Shown here piece by piece: positions 21,552 to 34,700 of a stretch of 64,000 bases of DNA. The position numbers and the translations under genes were made by a program. The notes below the pieces were generated by a model. It did not search any database. It was not told where the DNA came from and saw only the letters and a list, made by a program, of their open reading frames with translations. Within the stretch, counting starts at the first letter, position 1; every line of letters begins with the position of its first letter. Source of the stretch: Spinacia oleracea (lineage: Eukaryota; Streptophyta; Magnoliopsida; Caryophyllales; Amaranthaceae); the NCBI RefSeq assembly GCF_020520425.1, contig NC_079487.1, positions 88,665,141 to 88,729,140 of the forward strand. The letters are read 5' to 3'.

Positions 21552-24158
21552 TGTAATACCCCGAATTTTTAAAACTCGATTAATTATGCTTAAGTATTTT
21601 TATTTAGTTTTAAATCGTTTTAAATCCTAAATTCGAACTTTATTTTAATTAACGAAGTTTTATTTCACTTGAATTTTTAATATTGTGTCACGAATTACTA
21701 TTTTTAGATTTTATAATTTAATTTCATATTTCCGAGCTTAATCTTAATATTTTCGGATTTTAAATAATTTCGAAACGTTCTTATCTTTATTCGAAAACTA
21801 AACTTATTTTACAAAAGTTTTACGATTTATTTTTTTTCAAGATTATATTAATCTCGTATTTTCGAGAATAATTACGTTTTAAATACTTCGTACGTTTTCG
21901 TTAACGACTTATTCGGAAAATAAATTCAATTACTTGCACGTTATAAATATTATTTTCGGAAATTAATTAAATTCTGAAATTTTTCCCAAAATTACTAAAA
22001 TGCCCTTGCAACACAAAAGTCAGTTTTCTTCCCTCTCCTTCTTCCTCGCGCCATTTTCCATGGGAGTCAAAACTCCACTTTCTACTTGTCACCACCTCAA
22101 AGCAACTCAATCTACTTGTCATCACCCCAATACAACTCAAGCCTTACTCATCAAACCTACATGAATATGTGGAAATCTAGAACTAGAATAGCTCATCTTA
22201 TTCATCAATTTCCTTGATTCAATCTCTTCCACTTGTCAATGCAATCAAGCTGAGTTGTTGCATCCATGAAGCCCCATGACAACTATAAATAGCTGCTCAA
22301 TCATCTCAAATGAAACACAACTCAGATATCAATTTCAATTTCAATTTCAATTGCAAATTCAATTTTAATTTCAAATTTGGCACTCACCACCACCACCTAC
22401 TGCCGCCGCCACCACCACCACCACTTGCTGCCACCACCACGACGAAAACCCACCACCACCCAGACCTCCCAACACCACCACGACCACCGCACACCCTTCG
22501 CCCAGCCTCCCCTGCCTCCACCTCCTCTGCGCCCCATCTCCCCCTCCTTCACGCAGCCACGCCACCACACCGCCACCCAGTGTGCTGCGCCGCCCAAAAA
22601 CCACCAGCACACCGCACCGCCATACCGAGCCGCCACTCCCCTTCCTCCTCTCTCTGCTTCCTCCCTCGTCCTCCCTGCCGTTCCCCTGCTTTCCTCTCTA
22701 TTCCTTGCGTGAGTTCCAGGAACCAAGTTCCTGTTTTGGAACTTTGTTTTATTTTACAATTTCAAGTAAGCCCAAACTCCTATTTTGGCCCAATTTTATT
22801 TACTAGGTTATTTTACTTATTCTAAATATGTTTTACTTAATTCCTCTAAAATTTGTTAATATGTTTTACTTAATATGTATTATTCAAGTAAAATTAATAT
22901 GTTTTATTTATACAAATAAAATTTGTTTCTTTTATTTAAAATTATAAATATACACACGCACGTAAAACTTAAATTTAATTATAAGTTTATTTAATTATTT
23001 CATATTTACTTGATTTATGAATTTATCAACTAAATATATTATTTGGAAAATATTAATCGTTTCGATATTAATTTTACAATATTTATCATTTTATATATTA
23101 ATTCAATAATTTAATCTTTTGAAAGAATTCGGAATCGGAGCTCAGAAAGAACGAACCAAGGAGAAAGCTTAACGTAACGCGGAATTAAGGTAACGGCTAT
23201 TGCTAGTACCCGCAATTCCCTTATAAATGCGATTATGAAATTACAATGTTATGATTGATTTATTAAATGAATGTTTTGACATGTTTTATGAATTGCGGGA
23301 AACGAAATATGATTTTATTGAATTATTTATCATAATACGATTTGATGGAATTATTCCTTATATTATGATTGATTGAATGTTCTTATAAAATAATGTTGAT
23401 AAGAAACCAAGAAAGAAATGATGATTTATGTTGATCACATGATCTAAAGGAATTATGTTATTTCAATAAAGTAAAAAGGCTAAAATGTAAAATTAAACGC
23501 AACATGATAAAGGAAAGTGAAAGACCTAGTCCGTTTGGCAGTATATGTTCACAGGTTACGATTCTCGGTCATGCATGTACCCATGGGGCATCCGCCCATT
23601 GAGCCAAGGCTCTCATGTTTCCGGGCCAAGGCCCCATGTTTATGGACAGCGGTCCATCGTGGAAGACGTTCCACCATGTCATACTTGCCACGGCTAGCAT
23701 GTGCACCCTAAAGTTATGAATGAATTAAATAGAGGACTTTATAAAATGTTTTAAATTATTCTATTCTCCCTGTGTTATTAAATAAAATGAATTGAAATGA
23801 ATTTACGTTGCTAGAATAGTTCGTTACTGAGTCTTCGGCTCACCGTTTTTGCTTTCTGTTTTAGATACTGCGGGGATCGGTGGAGACGAGTAGTGGCGAG
23901 GAATTTCACTTGAATAATATTCACTTAGTTTATGCTTAATGTTTTAATAGTTTAATTAAAGACTCTTAGTAAGTTATGTACTTTTATTTCGGTAATATAA
24001 AGAATTATTATAATAACTTTTGGGATTTAATAACTTATGATCGATGGTTGCCTTGTAATTCCCAAGAGGGAGTTACGGCAGGTAATGTCCCGACCAAATT
24101 AGGATAATTCCGCTGCTAATTATGCTTTAATAATTGAATTAGAGGTCAGGGCGTTACA
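21552..24158 (+). mobile_element. 5' LTR of the Tekay/Del-like Ty3/gypsy element
   Basis: Starts TGTAATACCCCGAATTTTTA and ends CAGGGCGTTACA, 2607 bp. It is near-identical to the 3' LTR from 29069, differing by small indels (for example a TTTCAA repeat near 22330, and CAAGCACCAA versus CAGCA near 22605). The five bases before it are GATAG; the matching duplication is lost on the right. A TATA box lies at 22284-22291. The C-rich, CCACCA-repeat part at 22380-22720 is transcribed leader. Its His/Pro-rich frames are not credible genes. Confidence 0.92.
22284..22291 (+). promoter_or_regulatory. LTR promoter TATA box
   Basis: TATAAATA in the context CAACTATAAATAGCTGC, about 730 bp into the LTR. The same box is at 29801-29807 in the 3' LTR. 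The transcription start is expected about 30 bp downstream. Confidence 0.7.
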
Positions 24159-24161
24159 GTT

Positions 24162-24175
24162 TGGTATCAAGAGCC
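24162..24175 (+). promoter_or_regulatory. Primer-binding site (tRNA-iMet type)
   Basis: TGGTATCAAGAGCC starts 3 bases after the LTR end. It differs from the usual plant initiator-Met tRNA site (TGGTATCAGAGC) by one inserted A. Confidence 0.8.
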
Positions 24176-24385
24176 AAGGTTTTGGACCATAAGTGCTAAA
24201 CCTTACGGGTTTTCGCACGAATGGAATTCATTAGGCTTTAAGTAAAGAGTTTTAAGGAATGAAATAAAAATAATGCTCTAAAATCTTGCTAAGATAAAAT
24301 GGATATGAGTGTGAGTGTAGGAACGGGATCAAAGGGGTTATTTTATATTATTATCGCTTCAATCTTATAAGACATGTTATGCAGA

Positions 24386-27300
24386 ATGTCGACTATCGAT
24401 GTTATCAATGATGTCACCAACGGAGCTCACAATGAGCACCATGTTCATGATGATAACAATGTTATCCACGAGGAGTATGTCCATGTTAATGGCCATGAGG
24501 AAAGGATATAACGATTAGAAAATGTGAGTGCGATGTTGGCCGAATTAGTCCATAATTCTCGGAAAAAGAAAGATGTAAGTGGGAACGAAAGAGCAACGAT
24601 GTTCAAGAACTTTTCATCACTCAACCCACCATCTCACGATGGCAAGCCTGATCCAGTTGAGTTCGAGGATTGGATAAGTCGCATTGATCAATTGTTTGAA
24701 ACCCTGCAATGCCCGGAGAAATGGAGGGTTGACTTTGCGGTATTTTATTTAACGGGCCAAGCAGGATTATGGTGGAAAGTTAACAAGGAACGAAAGAATG
24801 TGTCAGGATTTGGTTGGGACCAACTCCAGAAGTTAATGAGAGACAAGTTTTATCCACCATCCTTAAGGAAACAAAAGGAATATAAATTTCTCCACCTGCA
24901 ACAAGGAACAATGAGCGTGCTGGAATACGCAAATAAGTTCATGGAGTTGTCAAGGTTTGCACCAGACTTGGTGTCGACAGAACAGCCCAGGATGAACCGT
25001 TTCGAGCGAGGTCTACACCTTAAGTACCAGGATAGGTTGTCCACTCAAAGGTTTACTTCATATCAGGATATGGTTGATATCGCAGTTAATGTAGAGCGAG
25101 TGGTATTACTTCGAGAAGCGAAGAATGTTGGGTATAAAAGGAGAAATGATAACCAAAGCCAAGGAGGAGCAAAGAAGCCTAACCAAAGTTATCAGGGAAA
25201 TCAAAGGAGGAATGATGGTAATCAAGGAAATAATAGGGGACAAGGATTTCAAGGAAGGAACAATCGGTCGCAAGGATGTGCCAAATGTGGAAAAAGGAGT
25301 CATGTTGAGAGTGAATGTCGTGTGGGCACAAATGCTTGTTACCGATGTGGAAGTCATGATCATTACGTCAGAGATTGCCCAAATCAAGTGACGTCAACCA
25401 TGAGAGGACCAGTTCCAACTAACAACGATCGTAGTCGTAACAACAACGCCTCAGGTTCAAACCGCAACCCACCGCCAACTGGAAGAGTTTTTGTGATGAG
25501 ACAAGATGAAGCAGATGAGGATGATAATGTTATCACCGGTACCTTTTCTATCCATTCTTTACCCGCCCATGTTCTTTTTGATTCTGGAGCTTCACATTCC
25601 TTTATTTCACCATTGTTTGCTAAATGTTTAAGTTTGAAACCATGTTGTGACTTTCATGCTATGAGTGTTTCCCTTCCTAGTGGAGAAATAGTGAAATGTA
25701 GAACCATGTATAGAGATTGTCCCATTGTAATAGAAAAAGTAGAGTTTCTAGCAGACTTAGTAGCTTTTGACCTATCTGAATTTGATGTAATCTTGGGAAT
25801 GAATTGGTTGACTAAGTATGAAGCTAACCTTAATTGTTCGAGGCAAAGTGTGACCCTTAGAACACCAAATGGAGATAGAGTTTCATTCCATAAGTTAGTA
25901 AGAAAACCAATGATTCAAATTGTCCATGCTTTGAGAGCACGTAAAATGATTGAGAGTGGTTTATCTGGTTTTTTGTGTAGTGTTATTGACCTAAATACCT
26001 CCGGACCTTCCATTACCGACATACCTGTTGTTTGTGAATACCCACATGTTTTTCCAGAAGAAATACCTAGTATGCCCCCACCAAGAGAATTAGATTTTAG
26101 CATTGAATTAATCCCAGGATCCACCCCTATTTCTAAGGCACCATATAGAATGGCACCAGCTGAGTTACAAGAATTAAAGAAACAATTATATGAATTACTT
26201 GAAAAAGGATATATCCGACCTAGTGTTTCACCTTGGGGAGCCCCTGTATTGTTTGTGAAGAAAAAGGACGGAACTTTGAGGTTATGCATAGACTATAGAG
26301 AGTTAAACAAGATTACTATTAAGAATAAGTATCCTTTACCTCGTATTGATGATTTGTTTGACCAACTTAGAGGTGCAAAAGTGTTTTCAAAGATTGACTT
26401 GAGGTCTGGATACCATCAACTTCGAATTAAACCCAAGGATATTCCAAAGACAGCCTTTAGAACTAGATATGGTCACTATGAGTTTGTCGTGATGCCATTT
26501 GGGTTAACCAATGCGCCAGCAGTATTTATGGATTTAATGAACCTCATTTTCAAACCATACCTCGATAAGTTTGTGGTTGTTTTTATTGATGATATTTTGG
26601 TGTACTTCGAGAGTAACGAAGAACACGAGGAGCATCTGAGAAAAGTGTTAGATATGTTGATCGAAAACCAGTTATATGCTAAGTTGTCGAAATGTGAATT
26701 CTGGCTTAAGGAAATATCATTTTTAGGTCATATTATTTCCGAGAAAGGCGTATCTGTTGATCCTGAGAAAATAAAAGCAATTGTGGAATGGCCTAGACCA
26801 ACCAATGTACCGGAAGTACGGAGTTTTATGGGTTTAGCTGGATATTATCGAAGATTCGTTCAAGACTTTTCTAAGGTTGCCTTACCAATAACCCGATTAG
26901 TTAGAAAGAATACCAAATTTGTGTGGAATGATGATTGTGAATGTGCATTTCAAGAACTTAAGAAACGTCTCACCACTGCCCCTATTCTTACCCTTCCATC
27001 TGGAACTGAGGGATTTGTGATTTATAGTGATGCTTCTAAGAATGGGTTAGGATGTGTCTTAATGCAAAATGGAAAAGTTATAGCTTATGCTTCACGTCAA
27101 CTCAAAGTTCATGAACAAAACTACCCTACCCATGACCTCGAACTTGCAGCTGTTGTTTTCGCTCTCAAAATTTGGAGACATTATTTGTACGGAGCGTCGT
27201 GTCAAATTTTCACTGACCATAAAAGTCTTAAGTATATTTTCACCCAGAAAGAACTCAACATGAGACAACGTAGGTGGTTAGAACTTCTTAAAGATTATGA

Positions 27301-28897
27301 CCTTGATATTCAATACCATCCCGGAAAGGCTAACGTTGTTGCCGGTGCATTAAGTCGGAAATCTCACCTAAGCTCAATCCTAACTTTTTCTCGAGCCAAC
27401 CAAGATGATCTGCAAAAGATGGAAATTGAGTTTATCAAGAAAGGAAGTGCTTGTTTGAATATGATGGTAATGAAGCCAACTTTGATTGATGAGATTAAGG
27501 AAGCGCAATGTAAAGACTCACAATTAGAAAGAATAAGGAGTGGAGTGGAAAATGGAAAGTCACTCGGCTTTGTCATTCAAGAAGATGGTACGTTAAGGTT
27601 TCAGGGAAGATTATGTGTGCCTAATGATGAGAAGTTGAAAAAGAGAATTTTAGAAGAAGCTCATAGTTCACCATATTCGATTCACCCTGGAGGAAATAAG
27701 ATGTATAAAGATTTGAAGCAAGTGTATTGGTGGAGCAATATGAAGCAAGAAGTAGAAGATTATGTGGCTAAATGTTTGACATGTCAGAGAATCAAGATCG
27801 AAAATCAAAGACCAGCAGGTTTGTTACAACCTCTGGATGTGCCAGAATGGAAATGGGATTCCGTGTCGATGGATTTTATCTTGGGCTTACCGAGGTCAAC
27901 CAAGGGAATGAATTCTATTTGGGTTATTGTTGATCGATTGACAAAGTCAGCACATTTCTTAGCAATGAAGAACAATTCGAGTTTAGATCAACTTGCTGAA
28001 CTATATGTGAATACTATTGTGCGATTTCATGGAGTGCCTAGTTCGATTATTTCTGATCGTGATACGAGATATCAATCCACCTATTGGAAGGAATTGCAGA
28101 AAGCTCTTGGAACAAAGCTCAACTTCAGTACTGCATTTCACCCAACGACAGATGGACAAACAGAACGCACTAACCAAATTGTTGAGGATATGTTGAGAGC
28201 ATGTGTTTTAGATTTTCAAGGAACTTGGGAAAAGTTTCTACCTATGGTTGAATTTTCGTACAACAATAGTTATCAGGCCACCATTGGTATGGCACCGTAC
28301 GAAGCTCTTTATGGAAGGAAATGTCGAACACCGTTGTGTTGGAGTGATATTGATGAAGCACGTGTTATAGGACCTGAATTGATTCAAGAAACTACTGATA
28401 AGATTCGTTTAATCCAATCGAGAATGAAGGCAGCACAAAGTAGGCAAAAGAGTTATGCAGACCAACGAAGAAGACCATTAGAATTTGAAGTTGGAGATCA
28501 CGTGTTCTTGAAAATTTCACCAACAAAAGGAATAATGAGATTTGGTCAATCTGGGAAATTGAGCCCAAGATACATCGGGCCGTACGAGATATTGGAAAGG
28601 ATAGGTGAAGTAGCGTATCGGCTAGCTTTACCAACCGACTAGAAAAAGGTGCATAATGTGTTCCACGTGTCAATGTTAAGAAAATATGTTCCTGACCCAA
28701 GTCATGTGATTACGCACGAACCCTTGTTATTGCGTACCGATCTTACATATGAGGAAAAACCAACTGAAATTCTTGAACGAAGAGAAAAGCGACTTAGAAG
28801 CAAAGTAATTCCAATGGTTAAAGTCTTGTGGGCCAATCACTTGACATCTGAAGCTACATGGGAAGTCGAAGCGCAAATGAGATCGAAATATCCCTAG
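24386..28897 (+). pseudogene. Gag-pol polyprotein of a Tekay/Del-type chromovirus, two stops
   Basis: One frame from ATG 24386 to TAG 28895-28897 is broken only by TAA at 24509-24511 and TAG at 28640-28642. The long uninterrupted part is 24524-28642 (1372 residues). Domain order: gag; two CCHC knuckles ([14 protein letters not shown] and [14 protein letters not shown], 25275-25380); aspartic protease (DSGA, about 25580); reverse transcriptase (FIDDIL, about 26583); RNase H (YSDAS, about 27023); integrase with a CLTC zinc segment (about 27775) and D,D,E residues near 27872, 28057 and 28180. After the second stop comes VFHVSMLRKY, then a chromodomain-like tail (VLWANHLTSEATWE). The RNase H motif reads VVAGALSR where VADALSR is usual, losing an acidic residue. 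With two stops it is probably dead, although little else has decayed. It faces the same way as GCR1. Confidence 0.93.
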
Positions 28898-29055
28898 TTA
28901 TTCGTTTAGAAACGATAAGATGTATGAATTTTAATATGTTATAATGTTATTTCCGCCATGTTTGTATAACGAATAGAACGATTAAGTATGACATGTATGA
29001 TTTCTAAGAATGGTAAGTTCAACTGAGCTCCAGTTTCGAGGACGAAACTTTTTCT

Positions 29056-29068
29056 AAGGGGGTAAGAG
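29056..29068 (+). promoter_or_regulatory. Polypurine tract
   Basis: AAGGGGGTAAGAG ends directly at the TG of the 3' LTR. It primes plus-strand DNA synthesis in gypsy elements. Confidence 0.75.
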
Positions 29069-31533
29069 TGTAATACCCCGAATTTTTAAAACTCGATTAA
29101 TTATGCTTAAGTATTTTTATTTAGTTTAAAATCGTTTTAAATCCTAAATTCGAACTTTATTTTAATTAACGAAGTTTTATTTCACTTGAATTTTTAATAT
29201 TGTTACACGAATTACTATTTTTAGATTTTATAATTTAATTTCATATTTCCGAGCTTAATCTTAATATTTTCGAATTTTAAATAATTTCGAAACGTTCTTA
29301 TCTTTATTCGAAAACTAAACTTATTTTACAAAAGTTTTACGATTTATTTTTTTTCAAGATTATATTAATCTCGTATTTTCGATAATAATTACGTTTTAAA
29401 TACTTTGTACGTTTTCGTTAACGACTTATTCGGAAAATAAATTCAATTACTTGCACGTTATAAATATTATTTTCGGAAATTAATTAAATTCTGAAATTTT
29501 TCCCAAAATTACTAAAATGCCCTTGCAACACAAAAGTCAGTTTTCTTCCCTCTCCTTCTTCCTCACGCCATTTTCCATGGGAGTCAAAACTCCACTTTCT
29601 ACTTGTCACCACCTCAAAGCAACTCAATCTACTTGTCATCACCCCAATACAACTCAAGCCTTACTCATCAAACCTACATGAATATGTGGAGATCTAGAAC
29701 TAGAATAGCTCATCTTATTCATTAATTTCCTTGATTCAATCTCTTCCACTTGTCAATGCAATCAAGCTGAGTTGTTGCATCCATGAAGCCCCATGACAAC
29801 TATAAATAGCTGCTCAATCATCTCAAATGAAACACAACTCAGATATCAATTTCAATTTCAATTGCAAATTCAATTTTAATTTCAAATTTGGCACTCACCA
29901 CCACCACCTACTGGCGCCACCACCACCACCACTTGCTGCCACCACCAAGACGACAACCCACCACCACCCAGACCTCCCAACACCACCACGACCACCGCAC
30001 ACCCTTCGCCCAGCCTCCCCTGCCTCCACCTCCTCTGCGCCCCATCTCCCCCTCCTTCACGCAGCCACGCCACCACACCGCCACCCAGTGTGATGCGCCG
30101 CCCAAAAACCACAAGCACCAACACACCGCACCGCCATACCGAGCCGCCACTCCCCTTCCTCCTCTCTCTGCTTCCTCCCTCGTCCTCCCTGCCGTTCCCC
30201 TGCTTTCCTCTCTGTTCCTTGCGTGAGTTCCAGGAACCAAGTTCCTGTTTTGGAACTTTGTTTTATTTTACAATTTCAAGTAAGCCCAAACTCCTATTTT
30301 GGCCCAATTTTATTTACTAGGTTATTTTACTTATTCTAAATAGGTTTTACTTATTTCCTCTAAAATTTGTTAATATGTTTTACTTAATATGTATTATTCA
30401 AGTAAAATTAATATGTTTTATTTATACAAATAAAATTTGTTTCTTTTATTTAAAATTATAAATATACACACTCACGTAAAACTTAAATTTAATTATAAGT
30501 TTATTAATTTATTACATATTTACTTGATTTATGAATTTATCAACTAAATATATTATTTGGAAAATATTAATCGTTTAGATATTAATTTTACAATATTTAT
30601 CATTTTATATATTAATTCAATAATTTAATCTTTTGAAAGAATTCGGACTCGAAGCTCAGAAAGAACGAACCAAGGACAAAGCGTAACGTAACGCGGAATT
30701 AAGGTAACGGCTATTGCTAGTACCCGCAATTCCCTTATAAATGCGATTATGAAATTACAACGTTATGATTGATTTATTAAATGAATGTTTTGACATGTTT
30801 TATGAATTGCGGGAAACGAAATATGATTTTATTGAATTATTTATCATAATACGATTTGATGGAATTATTCCTTATATTATGATTGATTGAATGTTCTTAT
30901 AAAATAATGTTTATAAGAAACCATGAAAGAAATGATGATTTATGTTGATCACATGATCTAAAGGAATTATGTTATTTCAATAAAGTGAAAAGGCTAAAAT
31001 GTAAAATTAAACGCAACATGATAAAGGAAAGTGAAAGACCTAGTCCGTTTGGCGGTATATGTTCACAGGTTACGATTCTCGGTCATGCATGTACCCATGG
31101 GGCATCCGCCTATTGAGTCAAGGCTCTCATGTTTCCGGGCCAAGGCCCCATGTTTATGGACAGCGGTCCATCGTGGAAGACGTTCCACCATGTCATACTT
31201 GCCACGGCTAGCATGTGCACCCTAAAGTTATGAATGAATTAAATAGAGGACCTTATAAAATGTTTTAAATTATTCTATTCTCCCTGTGTTATTAAATAAA
31301 ATGAATTAAAATGAATTTACGTTGCTAGAATAGTTCGTTACTGAGTCTTCGGCTCACCGTTTTTGCTTTCTGTTTTAGGTACTGCGGGGATCGGTGGAGA
31401 CGAGTAGTGGCGAGGAATTTCACTTAAATAATATTCACTTAGTTTATGCTTAATGTTTTAATAGTTTAATTAAAGACTCTTAGTAAGTTATGTACTTCTA
31501 TTTCGGTAATATAAAGAATTATTATAATAACTT
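29069..31533 (+). mobile_element. 3' LTR, truncated
   Basis: Matches the 5' LTR from its first base to 'aataactt' (position 24019 of the 5' LTR). It then stops, losing the last 139 bp and the target-site duplication. The sequence right of the breakpoint is the 3' flank of a tRNA gene. A deletion after insertion is the simplest cause. Confidence 0.9.
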
Positions 31534-31541
31534 AAAACCGG

Positions 31542-31547
31542 AAAAAA
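31542..31547 (-). terminator. Pol III terminator of tRNA-Ser
   Basis: Six T on the minus strand, starting 4 bases after the tRNA 3' end. Confidence 0.8.
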
Positions 31548-31551
31548 GTAT

Positions 31552-31633
31552 CGTCGCCTGAGAGATTCGAACTCTCGCGGGGAAACCCCATGTACTTAGC
31601 AGGCACACGCCTTAACCACTCGGCCAAAGCGAC
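31552..31633 (-). tRNA. tRNA-Ser(GCT)
   Basis: The minus strand, 82 bases, begins GTCGCTTTGGCCGAGTGG and ends TCTCTCAGGCGACG. The acceptor stem pairs GTCGCTT with AGGCGAC (one G-T pair) with G as discriminator base. The A box is TGGCCGAGTGGTTAAGG and the B box GAGTTCGAATCTC. The anticodon loop CTGCTAA gives anticodon GCT, reading AGC/AGU serine codons. The long variable arm (about 31575-31590) is typical of tRNA-Ser. There is no intron. It looks intact and functional. It is head-to-head with GCR1. Confidence 0.96.
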
Positions 31634-31748
31634 TTGTTGATGCTTTATCAGAAATTAATATATAAACAATTAGTGGTAGCAAAGCTACGAAACAAATCGG
31701 AAATAGCTGGTGCAAGCGGAGGAGAGAAGAGAAATAGAAGAGGCTGAA

Positions 31749-34700
31749 ATGGCGGCGGTGGGAGGTGGTGTAGGGAGTTTGTCGGGCGGCGATCGGCAGT
31801 TACTTGCGACGGTGAACATGGTGGCTTCAAGCTTATCGTTGATTGGATCAAGCTTCATTGTAATTTGTTACCTTCTTTTCAAGGAGCTTCGCAAATTCTC
31901 CTTCAAGCTTGTCTTTTATCTCGCGCTCTCTGTAATTTTTCTCTCTTCTCCACTTCCCTTTTTAATTAATTAATTCAATTGTTGTTCTTCCATTCTGATT
32001 TGCTTTCCATTGCCATGTTCATGTCTGTGCAATTGATTTGTTCTGTGACTTTTAGGTCATTTATTTTCCCATGACAATGAGTAATTTTATAAATCATACT
32101 GTTATTACGACACATTTTAGTTTGAAATCAATGGCTGAAGTTATAATCTGACTACAATTTCATGAATCAAAGTTTTGCTAGGTCAATAATGGCTTGCGTC
32201 CATTTCGGATGCCTCTTTGTACTAGAGTAGTGACTAGTGAGTAGTTCTGTAGTTGGTATCAAACTAAGTACATGTATGCTTCTTTGTTAATACATATTCC
32301 AACAACGCAATAATTAGTATCCTTAGGGATCGCTTGCAAGCTTCTATAGGTTATTCAATTGCTAAATTAAATGGTTAGAGTGATCTTCGTTAATTACACA
32401 GTCAGTCCTCACTGATGGATAACATATTAACATACTGATTTCTGATTCTGATTGCAGGACATGCTTTGCAGTTTTTTCAATATTATTGGGTATGTCTATG
32501 GAACTATGACTGCTTTCTACTGAAATTTAATTATTTCTTGATTCTATAATTAGCTGTGATTTGTGTATTAACTATGTGTTCCCCTTTTTTATGTAGAGAT
32601 CCGTCTACTGGATTCTTTTGTTATGCTCAGGGTTATAGCACTCATTTCTTCTGCGTTGCGTCCTTTTTATGGACAACCACTATAGCTTTTACTCTTCATC
32701 GCACCGTTGTGCAACATAAGACAGATGTTGAAGATTTAGAGCCTGTTTTCCATCTCTATGTCTGGGGTAAGCATGTTTTTTTGCTGTCATTTCCTGTCCA
32801 CTTTTACATTGTCGTTATACAGTTCATTTGGTGATGATTTTGGTCTATTCCGCATATTTCATTGTTCTTACAGGCATGGCGTCATGTTGCTTACCTTTTT
32901 CCCCTCCTCACAAAGTTGATTTCAATGCTTATATGTTCCTTCAGGAACTTCTCTGGTCATGACCATCATGCGCTCCATCGGTAATCATCATGGTCATATA
33001 CGTGCATGGTGTTGGTCCCAAACAGGCCGTGCAGGAAAGGCAAGTAGAGATTACTCTAGCTCTTGTTTCCCGTGATATATATTAAAAATTATTCTCATTT
33101 CTCAATAATGTTACTTTCCCGACTGCAGTTTGGTTTTATTAAATTTATGAATGTTCCCCATTTCTTTTCATGGCTGAGGTGTTGATTTTAATTTTGTTCA
33201 ACTCCCTTTGGCTACTATTCTGTTGTCTGACATATGGATGGGGAATGAGAAAGGAGATAAGCGTACTTGTAATTTGGTTGGTATTAGTCCCTGAAGCTGC
33301 TAAAGTCCTTGTAAGATGTGGAGATATATAAGTTGGTTTGGAAGCAGAGTATTGGCTACTATAAACTGAATTAGATAGCCAATCTCTTTCATGCCTGTTT
33401 TAATATTAATTTGAGTACCTTTTATTTCAGGTTGTCCACTTTGGAACCTTTTATGCTCCTCTTTGGGGTGCGATTCTCTACAATGGTTTTACATATCTTC
33501 AAGTGATCCGCATGCTGAAAAATGCAACTCGTGTATGTATTTGCTCATTCTTTAAATTGCTATATCATTGCACGGATTACTCATACTGATCATTCGACAT
33601 ATTATTCAATGTGAATCTCGTAACGTTGAATGTTGAACTTGAAATAATGAAATGCCCTCGTAATGCAGATGGCAGCTGGCATGTCGGACCGGGCACACCA
33701 ATCTGATGCTAGGCCAGACATGAGGGTAAGCAGTGACTTCACTTTTGTCTTTATAAAAAAAAATTCTCCTTTTTGTTGGGGGGGGGGGCGGGGGACGGGG
33801 GAGAGACTGAAGATGGGGTTTTGTTAAAATGGTGAATGTTTTTACTATTTTTCCATTGACAAACCATCTGTTGAATGGCTTAGTTTGCTGTGCCAATTAC
33901 CTTAGTCTCTGAAACACTGCATTATTTATGTCGTTTGCATGTACTTCTGATGTTCCCAGTTCCCACATCTGTTTCATGCTTCTATTTATGCTTTCAATAA
34001 TCTTTTCTTTGCACATCTTTAAATTGAGTTTTATTTTTATTTTAGAGACTGAAGATGGGGTTTTGTTAAAATGGTGAATGTTTTTACTATTTTTCCATTG
34101 ACAAACCATCTGTTGAATGGCTTAGTTTGCTGTGCCAATTACCTTAGTCTCTGAAACACTGCATTATTTATGTCATCTGCATGTACTTCTGATGTTCCCA
34201 GTTCCCACATCTGTTTCATGCTTCTATTTATGCTTTCAATAATCTTTTCTTTGCACATCTTTAAATTGAGTTTTATTTTTATCTTTTTATATAGTAGCCA
34301 CACCTGTCTTATACCTTTGGTGCTATGTTTCTTTTGAGCTTCACGCGGTTTGGTGAGAAATTAAGCATCAGTGAGTAATGTGAGGCTTTTTTTACTGTCT
34401 TACACATCTTCTTATGGGCCAATATGTCCTGCCATGGAAGCTCTAGGTCCATATTATCTGAAGAGTGTAGATGGTCACATGAACGTTCTTACCAATGACC
34501 ATTGACTGATTACTTATTTTCTTTGGAACATCGCCTGTCTAAGCTATTAATAACCCTAGCTGGAATTTTCTATTTCCTTTGTTGTTTTCAGGTCTTAAAC
34601 CGTTGGGGTTATTATCCTCTTATTCTTATTGGCTCATGGGCTTTTGGCACGATAAATCGGATTCATGATCTGATGGAACCAGGCCATAAAATCTTTTGGC

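Noticed and set aside
22310..22825. 171-residue His/Pro-rich frame, and the related frame at 29827-30093
   Set aside because: It lies in the transcribed leader of the LTRs, differs in frame and length between the two near-identical LTRs, and is composition-driven by CCACCA repeats.
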